64,000 nucleotides of DNA from Capitella teleta (GCA_000328365.1 KB293048.1:266629-330628), one strand, 5' to 3'. Positions 27,816 to 39,815 are shown, counted from the stretch's first letter. Translations and numbers: made by a program. The notes: generated from the letters alone by a model not told the origin.

Positions 27816-28689
27816 ACCCAGTTAGTTGATACATTAAAGTTTCCTGTCATCAGTTTGAGAAAGCAGTTGTCCAAGTTATTTAGTTTTATCTTTCAGGGTA
27901 GGAAAGTAATTATATGCTAGGTTTTGGGAACTCTGATGAGGAAGGCAAGTAGTTTAATTTTGTGAAATCAAATGATAAATATCCTATGCCACGTTGAAGT
28001 ACCTTGGAGCTGGTGACATAATATTATATGGTAACTAATAGTTAGAAGTATAGTTTTAAGCATATTGCACTAGTACAAGGCATGAGGTGAGTGCATTATA
28101 ATGATCAAAATCAACTTAGTGATTAGATTTTTCAATTATGCATTAGTATTTTGTCTTTCAATTACAAATAGTTGTAATGATTTTGAGATTATCTCATTTT
28201 TTTTTTCAATATGGACCTAAATACCTTGAAGCGTCTAATTAGCAGAGGGTGGATGTGGAGATAATGGCGCAACGACTGCTATCACTAGCAAATCTTTCTG
28301 AGGGCTCAATATCTCATGATAGACTTCATCATGTCAATCAAAGTCAGCACCACTGATACGCGATAATTCCTCAGGTCGAGATGAAGAAGACTGCTTTTAT
28401 TCGGGTTTCTCTTTCTTCTGCAAGGAAGCGCAGGAGATGCTGATGACCATCGGTGATTACTTTTAAGTAGGCCTATATAGGCAGCTGATAGGCGCATTAT
28501 GGTAAGTTTTAAAATTTAGGGGAAGTCGTATTAATGTAATACCATTAAGCAATAAAGGAATTATGAGAGGGAATCCCTATTGTATGATTCATTGGAAATC
28601 ATCTATTCCTCTGGGAATCACCGATTCTTGCGAAATGGCTCTTATTCGGCGCGCGAGAGAAAGCATCCGGAAGGTGGGTGATGCCTTGA
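27816..28689. other. No gene seen
   Basis: 3' flank of the GH3 locus and AT-rich intergenic sequence; no ORF with recognisable content. Confidence 0.4.
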
Positions 28690-29480
28690 CTAGACTTGAC
28701 TTGATGGGTTGAAATAGTGAGCAAAGCTCTTTTTGACACTTGCATGTTATAGTTGTTGTTATTTTGTTATTGGATTAGATGGAGAGTGAGGTTTAGATGT
28801 TGGTGTGGTTGAATTTTAGGGGGTGCTGTTTGTAAGTTTTGTTTATGCGAGATTTGAAGATGTTAATGGTGGGAAAGTTGATGGTGTCTGCTGGAAGGGA
28901 GTTCCATGCTGTTATGATGCGGTGTCGTAAGGCAGTTGAGTATGTAGTTGTGTTTGTCCTCTGTTTACTCAATTTGTGTCTGTGTCCTAGTGTCAGTGTA
29001 GTCTGAATGGGGGATAGTACGTCTGTATAGTTGATGGCGGTCAGTCCTTTGATGATTTTGTATGTCTCAATCAGGTCGGTCCGTAGTCGCCTGTAGGTCA
29101 GGGTTGGCAGTCCGAGTTTTTTTTCAGTCGTTGTGGGTAGGGCAGGTGACGTAATCTGGGTAGTGTTTTTGTGGCTCTCCTTTGTATTCTTTTGATATTA
29201 TTGATGTGTTTTTTTTTTTAGATGGGGTGTCCAGAGAGGGGAGCCACATTCAAGGGTGGGGCAAATTTTGGCTTTATAGAGGGTGAGGAAAGTGTCGTTG
29301 TCTAGGTGGCGAAAATTGCGTTTGAAGGCATTGGGTGTTCTGGAGGCTTTGTTTGTGATGTTATTAATGTGGTCTGAAAAGTGGAGTTTGTTGTCGATAG
29401 TGATACCAAGGTTTTTTTCTGTGGTGTTGTTGTTGATGGGTTGATTATTGATTGAATAGTGTATTTTTGGGTTGAATAGT
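28690..29480 (-). mobile_element. 5'-truncated CR1/jockey-like LINE, end of reverse transcriptase ORF
   Basis: On the - strand, from about 29470 down to a stop at 28793-28795, one can read NLGITIDNKLHFSDHINNIT, NAFKRNFRHLD, PTLECGSPLWTPHLK, YRRLRTDLIETYKIIKGLT, LGHRHKLSKQRTNTTTYSTA and WNSLPADTINFPTINIFKSR. These are the conserved C-terminal blocks (ECGSPLW, R.DLIETYKI, WN.LP) of CR1/jockey-clade non-LTR reverse transcriptases. The upstream catalytic part is absent, as expected for 5' truncation. The 3' UTR would be about 28792-28690. I did not check every codon for frameshifts. Confidence 0.8.
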
Positions 29481-29832
29481 GTATTTTAAGTTGGGGTTAA
29501 TTTATTTCATGTCATTTTTATGTATAATTATATACATAATTTTTTCATGATTTATTCATTTGCTTTCTAAAAGTGTCGATCTATGACACTTCATAATATG
29601 CTTTTATTTTGCACATTAAATGCATTTATTAATAAAATTGTACATTTTAATTGCTATTGCAATAAATAAAACCATGATCCCTCCCTGTGAATACTATTTA
29701 CACCTCCGCAAAGTGAGGGATATTGAGAGCGCGAAAAAAACAATTTTTGAAATCCCACTTCATCTCTCGTTCGACGAGTTGTTTCGTGACGTCACGATGA
29801 CCTTGACCTTGGCTCTTGCAGTGAGCAGAATT

Positions 29833-29960
29833 AGATAGATAGATAGATAGATATTTTATTCATGAATGGAGCACATTCAAAGGACTGCCCCTTAGGCCAT
29901 GGGGCCTGTCATCCAGAGCCGGGACAACCCTATAAGCATTACAATAATTGCATGATAAGA
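29833..29960 (-). mobile_element. LINE/SINE 3' end with AGAT microsatellite tail
   Basis: A run of AGAT units at 29833-29853 caps sequence that reads, on the - strand, as a G/C-rich 3' UTR ending TTCATGAATAAAATATCTAT. A simple-repeat tail is typical of CR1/RTE-like 3' ends. A-rich DNA follows to 30060. Confidence 0.45.
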
Positions 29961-30066
29961 AATAAGAAAAACAAGAAGAAAAAAGAAAAACAAACTAAAC
30001 GAGAAACAAAGACTATTAGGATTGTGATTGTGGAGATGGAGGAGTGGGTAAATGAACTGAAGTCCT

Positions 30067-30512
30067 GACTAGATTCCCCGAGGCCATCAGGGAAGACTAG
30101 ATCCCTAGAGGCAATTGAAGATGACTAGATGCCTAGAAGCAATCAAGGATGACTAGATGCCTAGAAGCAATCAAGGATGACTAAATACCTAGAGGCAATC
30201 AGAAATGTCCGGATGCCAGAGACAATCAGAGATGACTAGATTCCCAGAGGCCATCAGGGAAGACTAGATGTCCAGAAGCAATTAAGGATGACTAGATGCC
30301 TAGAAGCAATCAAGGACGACTAGATGCTCAGAAGCAATCAAGGATGACTAAATACCTAGAGGCAATCAAAGATGTCCGGATGCCAGAGGCAATCAGAGAT
30401 GACTAGATTCCCAGAGGCCATCAGGGAAGACTAGATGTCCAGAAGCAATCAAGGATGACTAGATGCCCAGAAGCAATCAAAGATGACTAGATGTCTAGAG
30501 GCAATCAGAGAT
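30067..30512. repeat. 28-bp minisatellite with six-unit higher-order repeat
   Basis: Sixteen consecutive units (14 of 28 bp, two of 27 bp; 446 bp in all), each beginning GACTAGAT or a variant. Variants recur every six units: units 1, 7 and 13 carry GGCCATCAGGGAA; units 5 and 11 begin GACTAAATAC; units 6 and 12 are the 27-bp GTCCGGATGCC form. The array is thus about 2.7 copies of a 167-bp higher-order unit, showing expansion in blocks of six. Confidence 0.93.
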
Positions 30513-31454
30513 ATGACGTCACTACTTTGTGTGTAAAACCTGTTGATTTATACAGGACATCAGTTCATCGCCAATTCCGTTCGCTGCCTGCGACGCTGAA
30601 TTAGGTGGTGTGACGTCATTTGAATTCAGAACGAGGCTCGAGGGCCGGGGGTACATGTCCACCAAAACTGCTTTGAGCGATCCAGTCATATTAACATCCT
30701 TGGATCATATAACATAGAAAGCATCAGCTTTCATTGAGCTGTTCTGGTGGCGACACTTCGGCATTCAAGGAAATATCCCCCTTAAATCTGGCTTCAATTC
30801 TGACCGGTCACGTGGCCCCAATAAGCATTCCAAAAGTTCTATTATAAGTACACCTGCATATGCTAAATATTTTGTGTGCGAGTCTGGATCGTTCTAAAAA
30901 GTATAATCACCATTATACAGCATTGTTTATATTATAGTAAATGTTACTACATAATACAAACTTGGTTATTTCACGGTTAAAGATTTGAATATATCTATTA
31001 AATACTAGCATATATAATTTAGAATATTAGTCGGTCCTTTATTTTTCAATGGATAAATGACTCATCACAAGAATTTGAATTGACATATTTTTTGATTCAC
31101 TCAATTTAACAACAAAACAGATGAAACTAAAATAATTGAGTATTATTGCCAATTCATGTGCCAATATGTGATTATGTGGTCGATCGTTTGCAGGCAAATT
31201 ACCTCATTTTCATGTGTACTTTGTATAGCATTATACTTACTATGTTTATGCGTTATGGTTTCCATTTGATCAATTGTGTGTTAGCAGTACTACAGTTGTG
31301 ATTGAGCAATATCATCGACGGGGAATCTAGCTACTTTTCTATCTCATTAAATGAGCTTTTTTTGAGCCGCATATGGCCAGAAGAAAGAAAGACATCATTA
31401 TTATTATCATGTCCTGTTCCGAACCAAGGCCTTAAGTTTCATTTTCCACTTGTG
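30513..31454. other. No gene seen
   Basis: Includes TGACGTCA near 30515 and 30611. Otherwise AT-rich with no supported coding sequence. Confidence 0.4.
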
Positions 31455-31594
31455 TTGATCTCTGAAATGAAATTGCCCGTAAAAGACGACTCCAATATCA
31501 AAAAGAGAAATTGCATTCATTGAACAGTGTATCGTCAAATCTGGGATAACCAGTACATTACAGATGAAGAAATAAACAATATTCCACCATGCAC
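31455..31594 (-). other. Possible orphan tetraspan (MS4A-like) exon fragment
   Basis: On the - strand a good acceptor (TTTTCATCTCAG) is followed by GAWWNIVYFFICNVLVI and then TIHCSMNAISLFDIGVVFYG. This resembles the second and third membrane spans of MS4A-type proteins and lies just beyond the stop of the MS4A-like gene. No donor or neighbouring exon was found. It may be a relic of a tandem copy or chance. Confidence 0.22.
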
Positions 31595-31947
31595 CTGAGA
31601 TGAAAACATAAAAACAAGATATTTCACAACTGAAATCTGATGAATTTAATGATAGCATTGTATGATATAATGATAGTGATAGATGTCAATTCTATGAGAT
31701 GCATCTGTATAATTATTACGTTTTCTCTTGATGCAATTGACAAAATATTCAAGAAAATAAATGAGTGACAGAAGTAGTGAATATGAAATTTCTCTTTGTG
31801 ATAAATCAACCGCTATATGAAATACAATAATTATATAATAAAGTAACAACACATATTATTTAGAGATTTATCAACGTGTCTGTCGGTTATCATGGAAGCA
31901 CCGGCTGAGATCTGAATAATAAAAATTCCTTTTAGATCGGAGAGAGT

Positions 31948-34432
31948 TTATAAATTCAATGGAGCCTTATTTTGAGTCTTTGGACAACACTTCAATCGGT
32001 AGCTAAAGACGGTCGAAGAAGCTGCTAGAATTTCCATTGCGCCAATGAGGACCTCCAAGGTGTGAATGGTCGTGCATATTTCCTGTGCAAAAACAGAAAA
32101 GAATCAAAATGTGGAATCGCACTTCAGTCGAGATTTTCATATTTAGACTCACGGCCTCGAAAGGTCCTTCAGGGTAGAAGAAGTCGCCCTGCCTACACCA
32201 CCGGAGGCCAATCAATCCGAACCAGATGACAGGAACAGCGAATATGGCAGAGACAACACAGGTCACCAGTGTTAATACAATCTGTATAATGTGAACACAA
32301 AATCATTTTTATTTAAAAATATTATGTAATAGGGCTTGAAGTAACCAACATCCGAGTGGTCAGTGATTGTCATACTTATATTGCAGCCAATTTTAGCCTC
32401 CCTACATTTTATCAATAAGTAATACCCGAATTTTAATAACTATGTTGTTTCAATTAAATGCGTTCGCCTTTTCCCATTATTCTTTTCTCTTTACATTATT
32501 TCGTACTAAAAAAAGCCTTTACATTCCCTTAATTACCGTATTTGGGTGATACGGGTGCCAGAACAGAAGCCCGGGACCGGGACAGTTTTATCATAGATAT
32601 AAATACGAGAGCATCGTTCTTTTAATTTACAAGATGAGACATCGGCCTCCCCCCATTGTGAAATAAAATGCTCATACGGTGTCCCCAAGCTGAGCCACTT
32701 GTAGTACCTCACGAAATATAAAATATACGTTTAGCCGACATAAAATTCAGACTATATTGGGGGTGAATGAATGAATGGGTGGAGTTTTACGGCACTCTGA
32801 TACTAAAAGTAATAGATTATTGCCTCACTATATTGTGCGTAAAAATACAGAAAAGATAAAGCCGGATCAACTTTTGTTGAAAGTTTATTGATTTATGCAA
32901 AATTTGAGCGTTTTTGGTGCGCTGAAACCGGACTCTGCGTCAATAAAGTTGACGAATGAAAGGGTTGCCATGACAACGGGTAGCACGTGAGGACCCGTTT
33001 TCATGAGCGATGTCTGATTTTGTATACATGTACTAACAGGAAAAAGCTCATATCCATATCTACGGTAAGGACCACTTTAACGAGCGATGTCTCATCTTGT
33101 ATAATAATATAGCCTTTTTTTATGGTTTTATGCATTGATTCTAATTTAAGTTATTTAGCATAAAGTCGAGTTAAAAGGAGTTTATTGGCACCAAAAAATT
33201 AATAAGTAGATACAATTTGATAATTTTTACAGATAATTAAATATAAATTGGCCAAAAAGGGCAGACCCCAGATGGATTATGGGCCCTCATGTATATACAA
33301 TTACAGTTGCAATTCACTTAATGTGGTTATAAATAAGAATGCTAAACAAATCAAACTATAATATAGAAAAGAAGAATGGGTGATTAAAAAAACCAAGAAA
33401 GAGATGGGAGGAGAAGGAAGAGAGGAAGAGGGTATGGAGATAGGAGAGGAGAATATAGAAGGTTTGAAGTCAGGACTCAATATTAGAAAGGAATTTACGT
33501 ATTAAGTTTTTTTTTTTTTTAATTCTGGAAATGGATGCGTCGTCGGGAAGTATTAAAATTTTGTTTCTGAAGGCTGCGAAAATACACTCGATGCAGTCCG
33601 ATATGATAGATAGGTCTTCCCTTGTGCTATATAGTTCAGTGATTGTTGTATGAAAAGGGAAACACCTCCACCAGGTCGAGATCGACACCGATATAGGAGA
33701 GAGAGAGAGAGAGAGAGATTAATTTATTTGGAAATAGATATGTATACAATAACAAAATGATTGTGTACAAAATTCAGTCTTTCCAGGAGACAACATAAAG
33801 GGCCCGTGAGGGCCCGCTGGCATGCTGCCACCAAGAGTGGGTGATGAATGATGGAGAACATGTTTGTTTTAATTGAAAGTTGGTCACATGTAGCAATGAA
33901 TGCATCTTCTAGAAAGTACTTACATTGTGCGTCACTGGGGATTTGGTTAATGAAGTTTAGATCGGGATCCGCGTCAGTAAGCATCGTGTCGTCGTTAAAT
34001 GGATTGCATACTAATCCATTCAAAGAATTGAGGTCAATTTGCGCACGGTCATCTTCATTCACAATGTTATCGAAAGGCAGAAAACAAAAAGTGCATAGAG
34101 TGCATGTTACTCGGGTGGGGGTGGGGTCCTCAACGTTACAACTACAGAGCTGACAAGTGCTAGCCACTGTCCAGGGGTGCGCAGGCATGTTCTAAATTCG
34201 ATTCGGAAACCATGGTAAATAGTACAGGGGAGGGGAGGAGGGAGAGTATAAAGGAGCAAGAAGAAAACAGAGAAAATATAATAGAAGGGAAAGGGAGAGA
34301 AAACATTCAAGTTTATGTGTTTAGAAGGTCGGATATCGGGCAAATGTATGAAAAGTCACGTAAGTTAGAACAGTTTCCAGAGAAAAGAACATTATTTCTA
34401 AAGAGATTACAAAATAGAAGGGAAAAGCAACG

Positions 34433-34469
<37 letters not shown>

Positions 34470-37400
34470 AGAAGAAGAGAAAAGTAAATTGATGAAAGTT
34501 AAGGAAGTAGAATAATCACAGAACAAAAAAATGATCAAGGTGACCTAGACAAAAACAAACGTAGCAAAGATAAAAATGATAGTAATACGATCAGGCCGGT
34601 CCAAGACGAAATACATGAGTTGTGACGTGGTTAAATGACAATTTCCAGAACAATAATAAATACAATTTCCCGAATGATAATAAAGATATACGGAAAAAAT
34701 AAAAATAAAAATATAATAGTAATATCGTTTGAAACATAAATGTAACTATGAAATAATACATGTATGAGAGAAAGAGAGAAAAAAAATCAACCTGATCTGT
34801 GAAAAGGAAATACTGATTCAGCGGAGTCATTGAGCGAATGGGCTAAGATCTTTTAAAGTTTTAATCCGATGGATTTTTTTCTGCCGTGTCCTTCAGCATA
34901 CGATACTTGTGCTTTTGTCCTTCAGCAGCATACTTCAGGGAATCGATCTCTTTCTCGAGATCTAATCTTTTATTTCAAGTTGCTGGTGTAGTTGGTTAAT
35001 GGTGCCTCTCAGAGCGGTGACCTCCTCTCTCAGTTGTTTGCATTCATTGAAGAGTGGGGCAGCGATCTTAGCGGAAATTAAGTCGCTCCCCGAGTTATTC
35101 GATCACTTGATCATCCCTGAAGGCGGCAATCAGAGCTCGGGTGAAATCGTGCGTGCTTTGCGACATTCTCCTGGTCAACATTTGAATCTATCTTGAGTGT
35201 GCGGTCAAGCGTGACAACCATTCAACACGAGGGGCATTGTGTAACACTCAGTTGGCCGCTCCGACTGGTGCTGTGGCGTCGTCTGCTCGTTAGACAATGA
35301 CACGAGGGGCTCTTTTAATATGCAAGTTATGCAAATGTAATGGTAAATTTTCTACTGGAAATGTTAAATGTTTCCAATATGTAGTTCCGACCTTCAATCA
35401 CTCGGATATCACAAATTCATGGAGGTATTCCGTGTGAATGAGGGGAAAAAATCCATTCAAAGCGGCGTCGGTAGAAAGTGTGACTCGGTGATGTGAGGCA
35501 CGCTATGATTCTCAAAGAAGATAATATATTATTGCTCCGATTAGTATATAGTTATAAGTTATAACCACAAATTTAAAAAACCCAGATGGGAAGAACAGGC
35601 GTGTGACGTCATAATTTCCATGTCCATCATAACGTTCTCAAAAGTGCGTTATGGGTGGATCCGCCATCTTGGATGTGTTGTACCAGTGAGTTTGGCCATT
35701 GGGTGACATGTATAATCAGGCTTATGAAAAGCATATATTCTAGGCGTGAAAAGGCATGAATAGCATATAGCATTTAAAGATCCTCACATCCGACCATTAT
35801 TAACCATCTTTGATGCTCATTGGCCATCTGTGTACGCTTGAACGGTCAGTATAGCTTTTAAAAGCAGGCTGCATTGAGTGATTGACAGCATTGTGAATAA
35901 TACAAAGGATTCAGTTTCGTTCTACTGCCCAGTCTTTAACAGAGTTTATTTATTTTTTAATACACAACACCAATTGATTCATGATCATTTTCATTTAATA
36001 ATAAGTCGAAATAGATCATATACTTGATAACAATTTGGGTACAAATAAAAAAAGATAAAAAAAAAACAAAAAAAAAAACGAATATAAAAAGGATTTAGTT
36101 CCTAGTGTATTACATTTTCAGTTTATTATTTTTTATTTTTGTTTAACTCATTGCCTTTGATATTAATTTTTAATTTTTGATTAAAGAATTTAATTTCATG
36201 AAAAATTCTGATATTGGAATATCATAGTAATTTTTCTTTTCACAAGCTAAGGCAGTACGTACCATGTTGGCTGCATATGAAGTCACATATGTTATGAAAT
36301 TGAGATCTTTGAAATAAATATAACAGGTATTCTTCTAACAGGGATTCTTTGTCACAATTGTCTCAGCAATATTGCCTTTCAAAAAGCTTTCAGAAACTTG
36401 AACAAATTGACGTAAAGCAATGGAAGTATTTAGAAGACTACCTGGCTGATATTTTTTAAAGGTGGAAAATGAAATTGTGAAGCAGAGTCATTTATAAATT
36501 TGGACATACATTCATGGCATCTTGGTGTGAAATTCATCATTTGCCGGCAAACTGCATCAGCAATATATATGGTGGTTTCCTCCTCTAAAGAATTAAGTGG
36601 CATGAATTTGAATGAAGTTATATGCTGGTGGTTCGAAGTACAAGGAGCACACTCTCTAAATTGGAGCCAATGTCAGCCAGGGTCAGGTCGTTCCTTCTGG
36701 AGTTGATAATCCATTTCGGACGTCTGAAATAATAATGAAACGAAAAATCAAGATCGAATCTTCAAGCTAAATCATATTAATTATTATACTTAATTAGCTG
36801 ACAGAATCAGTAATATTGACCGACAAACTCGCCTGTCACGGCCGTGACAGGAGTGGAAGCTCAACTTACGAGTTGACAAATTGTAATTATTGTGAGTTAA
36901 TAGCACAATTACAATCTCATTTATTGCATAGTATTCACATTCACGTTTAGTTATATTTGTATACATACGTAAGAAACAGCTAAACAATATAACAAACATA
37001 ATCAAAGTAGGAATCGAGGTAAACAAACCTTTCTTGATCCTTGGGGAATATATGAAAACGTATTTTTCTCCCGTACCCGGGTCAGTTGTACGTAAATGAC
37101 TTGTCCTGTTGCAGTTTATTATGCAACAGTACCATCCTCCTCTAGTTTGTTGTTTTTTTTCCATCGTTGCCATCGAAAAAAATCGCAAGTTTTTTTTTTA
37201 TGTCGCTTAACTCGCTTCATACTGATAACAGGCTTCGCTGTGCGGGAGTTTGTCACACATCCAATATATGGCTATCGCGTGAGTTAAGAAGCCCCACCCA
37301 CAACACGGTTAATTAAAGGCTTTTTCTCATCTAGGGTTATCTATGGTTATAAGTTATAACTAGTACTTACAAACATTGATGACCTGTTGGCAGAGACTAC

Positions 37401-37764
37401 TGTGAATCCCCCAGAAGTAACCATCTTTAGAAATATCGAATAATCAATCAGAATTTGAGGAATTTGGGTCACACCAAAACGAAAGAACACTCACCACCAG
37501 ACTACTCCAAATATTATAGCTGAGAAAATATGCTCCATATCGATAATGGCTGTTGACACCGTGAAATGTTAAAACAAGTAATCCACAGACAATTTGGGTC
37601 CATCCCAACAACTTAGTTTGGTAGCTAGAGATCATGACATGCACTGGTGTGGCTCTATTTTCTTCTTTTGTCAAGATGCAGGTACACTTCTGTATCTCGT
37701 CTGCTTTGGAATGAATATATAATGAAGAGGAAGCGACATTTGTATGCCTTTTCGTGCTGCTCAT
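31948..37764 (-). CDS. MS4A/CD20-like four-pass membrane protein
   Basis: Four exons in phase 0: 37764-37495, 37424-37371, 32281-32153, 32082-31948, giving 195 residues. Exon 1 ends in span 1 (KLLGWTQIVCGLLVLTFHG) and enters span 2 (YNIWSSLV), which exon 2 completes (MVTSGGFTVVSANRSSMF). Exon 3 holds span 3 (IVLTLVTCVVSAIFAVPVIW) and a loop. Exon 4 holds span 4 (TLEVLIGAMEILAASSTVFS) and a short cytosolic tail. The lineup K.LG..QI..GLL, IW..., G..V.SA is the MS4A/CD20 pattern; these proteins act as surface chaperones, receptors or ion-flux regulators in vertebrates. The protein is near the family's usual 200-250 residues. The 4.9-kb second intron contains LINE debris. A small exon could be missed between exons 2 and 3. 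Function here is unknown. Confidence 0.72.
33178..34188 (-). mobile_element. Internally deleted CR1-like LINE (ORF2 start, endonuclease scrap, 3' UTR)
   Basis: Reading the - strand: 34188-33840 encodes a cysteine-rich finger (WTVASTCQLCSCN, RVTCTLCTFCFLPFDN), then a linker, DPDLNFINQIPSDAQCKYF, ending SIKTNMFSIIHH. This is the stretch that precedes the endonuclease in many marine-invertebrate CR1-like LINEs. 33688-33530 gives LYSTREDLSIISDCIECIF, resembling the endonuclease interior. 33300-33178 resembles a LINE 3' UTR (GGCCCATAATCCATCTGGGG ... GGTGCCAATAAACTCC on the - strand). A different 3'-tail-like piece and a GA microsatellite lie between. Reverse transcriptase is absent. It lies inside the MS4A-like intron. 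Confidence 0.5.
34433..35175. other. A-rich tract and possible LINE ORF1 coiled-coil relic
   Basis: 34433-34467 is a long A tract on the + strand. On the - strand, 35172-34860 reads MSQSTHDFTRALIAAFRDDQ, then in other frames LFNECKQLREEVTALRGTIN and LDLEKEIDSLKYAAEGQKHK. This is a start plus heptad pattern like LINE ORF1 proteins, broken by frameshifts. It sits upstream (- strand) of the LINE ORF2 scrap, so they may be one element. Weak. Confidence 0.28.
35176..37370. other. Intronic AT-rich DNA of the MS4A-like gene
   Basis: No recognised coding sequence. A-rich runs near 36050. A - strand frame near 36500-36720 (ECAPCTSNHQHITSFKF onward) has paired cysteines and an acceptor-like upstream sequence but no identifiable family. 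Confidence 0.35.
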
Positions 37765-38235
37765 TGTGTGGTGTGTTCAGTCAAGCGCGGTAGAGTATCA
37801 GTTTAAACCAATATGTTCAACGGTGTCTCAACCATGCATATAGTGGTCGTATTTCAGCCGCTGTCCCATTTTGTTTACTCGACGGATAAATCTATAACAA
37901 GCGCAGCAGCCACATTAAACAAGTTTCTAGCTGACGGTTGCATGTCATGTGACGCAGAACACAACAGTTAGTCTATGAACCTGAGGGTCCAAGCTGTTAC
38001 GGTCAGAGGGCTAGCTTAGCATCGTCTTAAAATTATCGGGGCTCACGCGTGCTTTGTGAAATGACCCGACCTGCAGTACAGGGGTATATACATTTTTAAT
38101 GCCGCAATTACCCCATCAAACTGTTGCTCGCAATAATTTAATCAATTCCTTGTTTGCCATACGTTGCAAGAATGTCTTTATTTAAAAGCGAAACTTCCTT
38201 AATCATTAATTAAATTGCCATGCCATGCTTATAAG
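37765..38235. other. Upstream flank of the MS4A-like gene
   Basis: Presumably contains its promoter (- strand). I see no clear TATA box and no further gene. Confidence 0.35.
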
Positions 38236-38600
38236 GAACGTATGCTTGCGATATTTGCTGGTGTGTCTTTCATTCACTTTTTAAGAACGGTTTGTCTCTG
38301 AGTCTATTTTGCTCTGCAATATTATTCTATTGTGCATGTTCATGCTCGTGTGCTTTTCATTTGTTAGAGAAAATATGTTTTCTTTCTTTCACGTTTCCGG
38401 AAAATTGCTTTGCAATAATCTATTTTCTATTGTTGTGCTGATGTGGCTACCATTCATTAGGAAAATATGCTTTGCAATCATTTCTATCCTTTTCTATTGC
38501 AGTCGTGTTGGTGTGTCTTTCATTCACCTTTTAGGATAATATGCCTTGCAAATTGCAATAATGTTATATTGCAATCATGCTCGTGACCTTTTCATTCCGT
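38236..38600. repeat. Degenerate tandem repeat, about five units of 60-95 bp
   Basis: The phrases ATATGCTTTGCAAT, TTCTATTG, and TGTGTCTTTCATTCA...TTTTAGGA recur in the same order about five times, with much divergence and uneven spacing. An old minisatellite-like expansion. Confidence 0.55.
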
Positions 38601-38739
38601 AAGTCTACAAACTATTTAAGTTTCTCCAATTACATCCATTAGTTCACAGTCATATTGCATAATGTCGTACAAGCAATTCAAACCCTAACATCTTTTTTAC
38701 AACAATTCACAGAGCTTAGCTGAGGCCACCTACGATTTA

Positions 38740-39434
38740 AAGGGAGGGAGAACTGGTTAAAAATGGACTTTGAGTCGTTATTTGATGCACCATAAATGAT
38801 TCCTATGCCTGGCCCACACAAGGAATATCATTCCTAACGATTTCGCGAGAGATATATTGCTAATTAGGCGTGACGTCAGGAGCTGTGATGAAACACCGAG
38901 TTCCTCATCTTTTACAATGGGCCTCGTCATATCAGTGTGTCCTGCGACAAAACCCCTGGATATTTTTTTATTTTCTTTTCGGAAATAGATAGAATAATCA
39001 TTTTGCCACCAGTCAGGTGCGAAAACAGAAATATTTTTCGCTATTTTTCTTATTTTAACAAGCGTTTTTCTAGGACACCTACCATGTTTCTCATCCCGAA
39101 ACAGTAAAAAGGTCAGCCAGAGTGCACCACGCATGCGCTTTCGTTTCGTGAACAACAAAGATGTCCTTTTATGGCAAAGGTGATCTGCTCTGATTGGCTG
39201 AAATCGATAGCTTCACAAGGGGAACGGGACCAATCACGGCAAGCCTTCAGCTGACGTTTGCCTCCTATACTTTGTAATGGAAGCCATTCTCCCATAGGCG
39301 CAATGCTAACCCCGATATTCGAAATGCATTATTTCCTTACGCTTGCATCCAGGCATGGTGTTCTTGGCACGGAATGTTATCAATTGGTGCTATGAGTCAA
39401 TAGAACATCACTTAAAATTCAGTTCCCCATCCCT
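38740..39434. mobile_element. Kolobok-like non-autonomous element at TTAA site
   Basis: TTAA flanks both ends (38736-38739 and 39435-39438). The ends are inverted repeats: AGGGAGGGAGAACTGG on the left against the inverse of AGGGATGGGGAACTGA on the right. A TTAA target with AGG termini is the Kolobok pattern (piggyBac also uses TTAA but usually starts CCY). At 695 bp with no recognisable transposase, it is a MITE-scale derivative. A 126-codon - frame at 38778-39158 is unrecognised. Confidence 0.7.
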
Positions 39435-39438
39435 TTAA

Positions 39439-39815
39439 CAGGTCGAGATGCACAATCAATCTCATTTTTGATCTTGATAATAGACATAATTAGTTATCCT
39501 TATGTCATCGTTAGCCATTTCTCACATTGTCAAGGGTTGTTGCTCATCGCTATAACCAGTGTCAAAGTTAGCGCCTCTGATAGACTTGGGGTCTAGTGCT
39601 TTGATCTCGCTTATTGCAACACAACTGGGTCGACGACCTTGGCCATAAAGTTAATTTGCAGTAATTACTAAGTACTCTCATCTCTGTTTTATCGTCAGAA
39701 ACATGCTTTTCACTGACAGTTTTGATCATGTTTGAGCGACATTTTAAGTATGAAGGAGAGGTAATCTCTATAAATATGCTTGTGAAAGTTACTTTATTAT
39801 GTCCCCTTCGCAATG

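Noticed and set aside
30067-30512. CRISPR-like array
   Set aside because: Units are directly adjacent with no unique spacers, and this is animal DNA; it is a minisatellite.
36500-36720. Zinc-finger-like - strand frame (ECAPCTSNHQH onward)
   Set aside because: Paired cysteines are suggestive, but there is no companion exon and no recognised family; left unassigned in the intron.
38778-39158. 126-codon - strand frame
   Set aside because: Lies wholly inside the TTAA-flanked element and shows no transposase motif.
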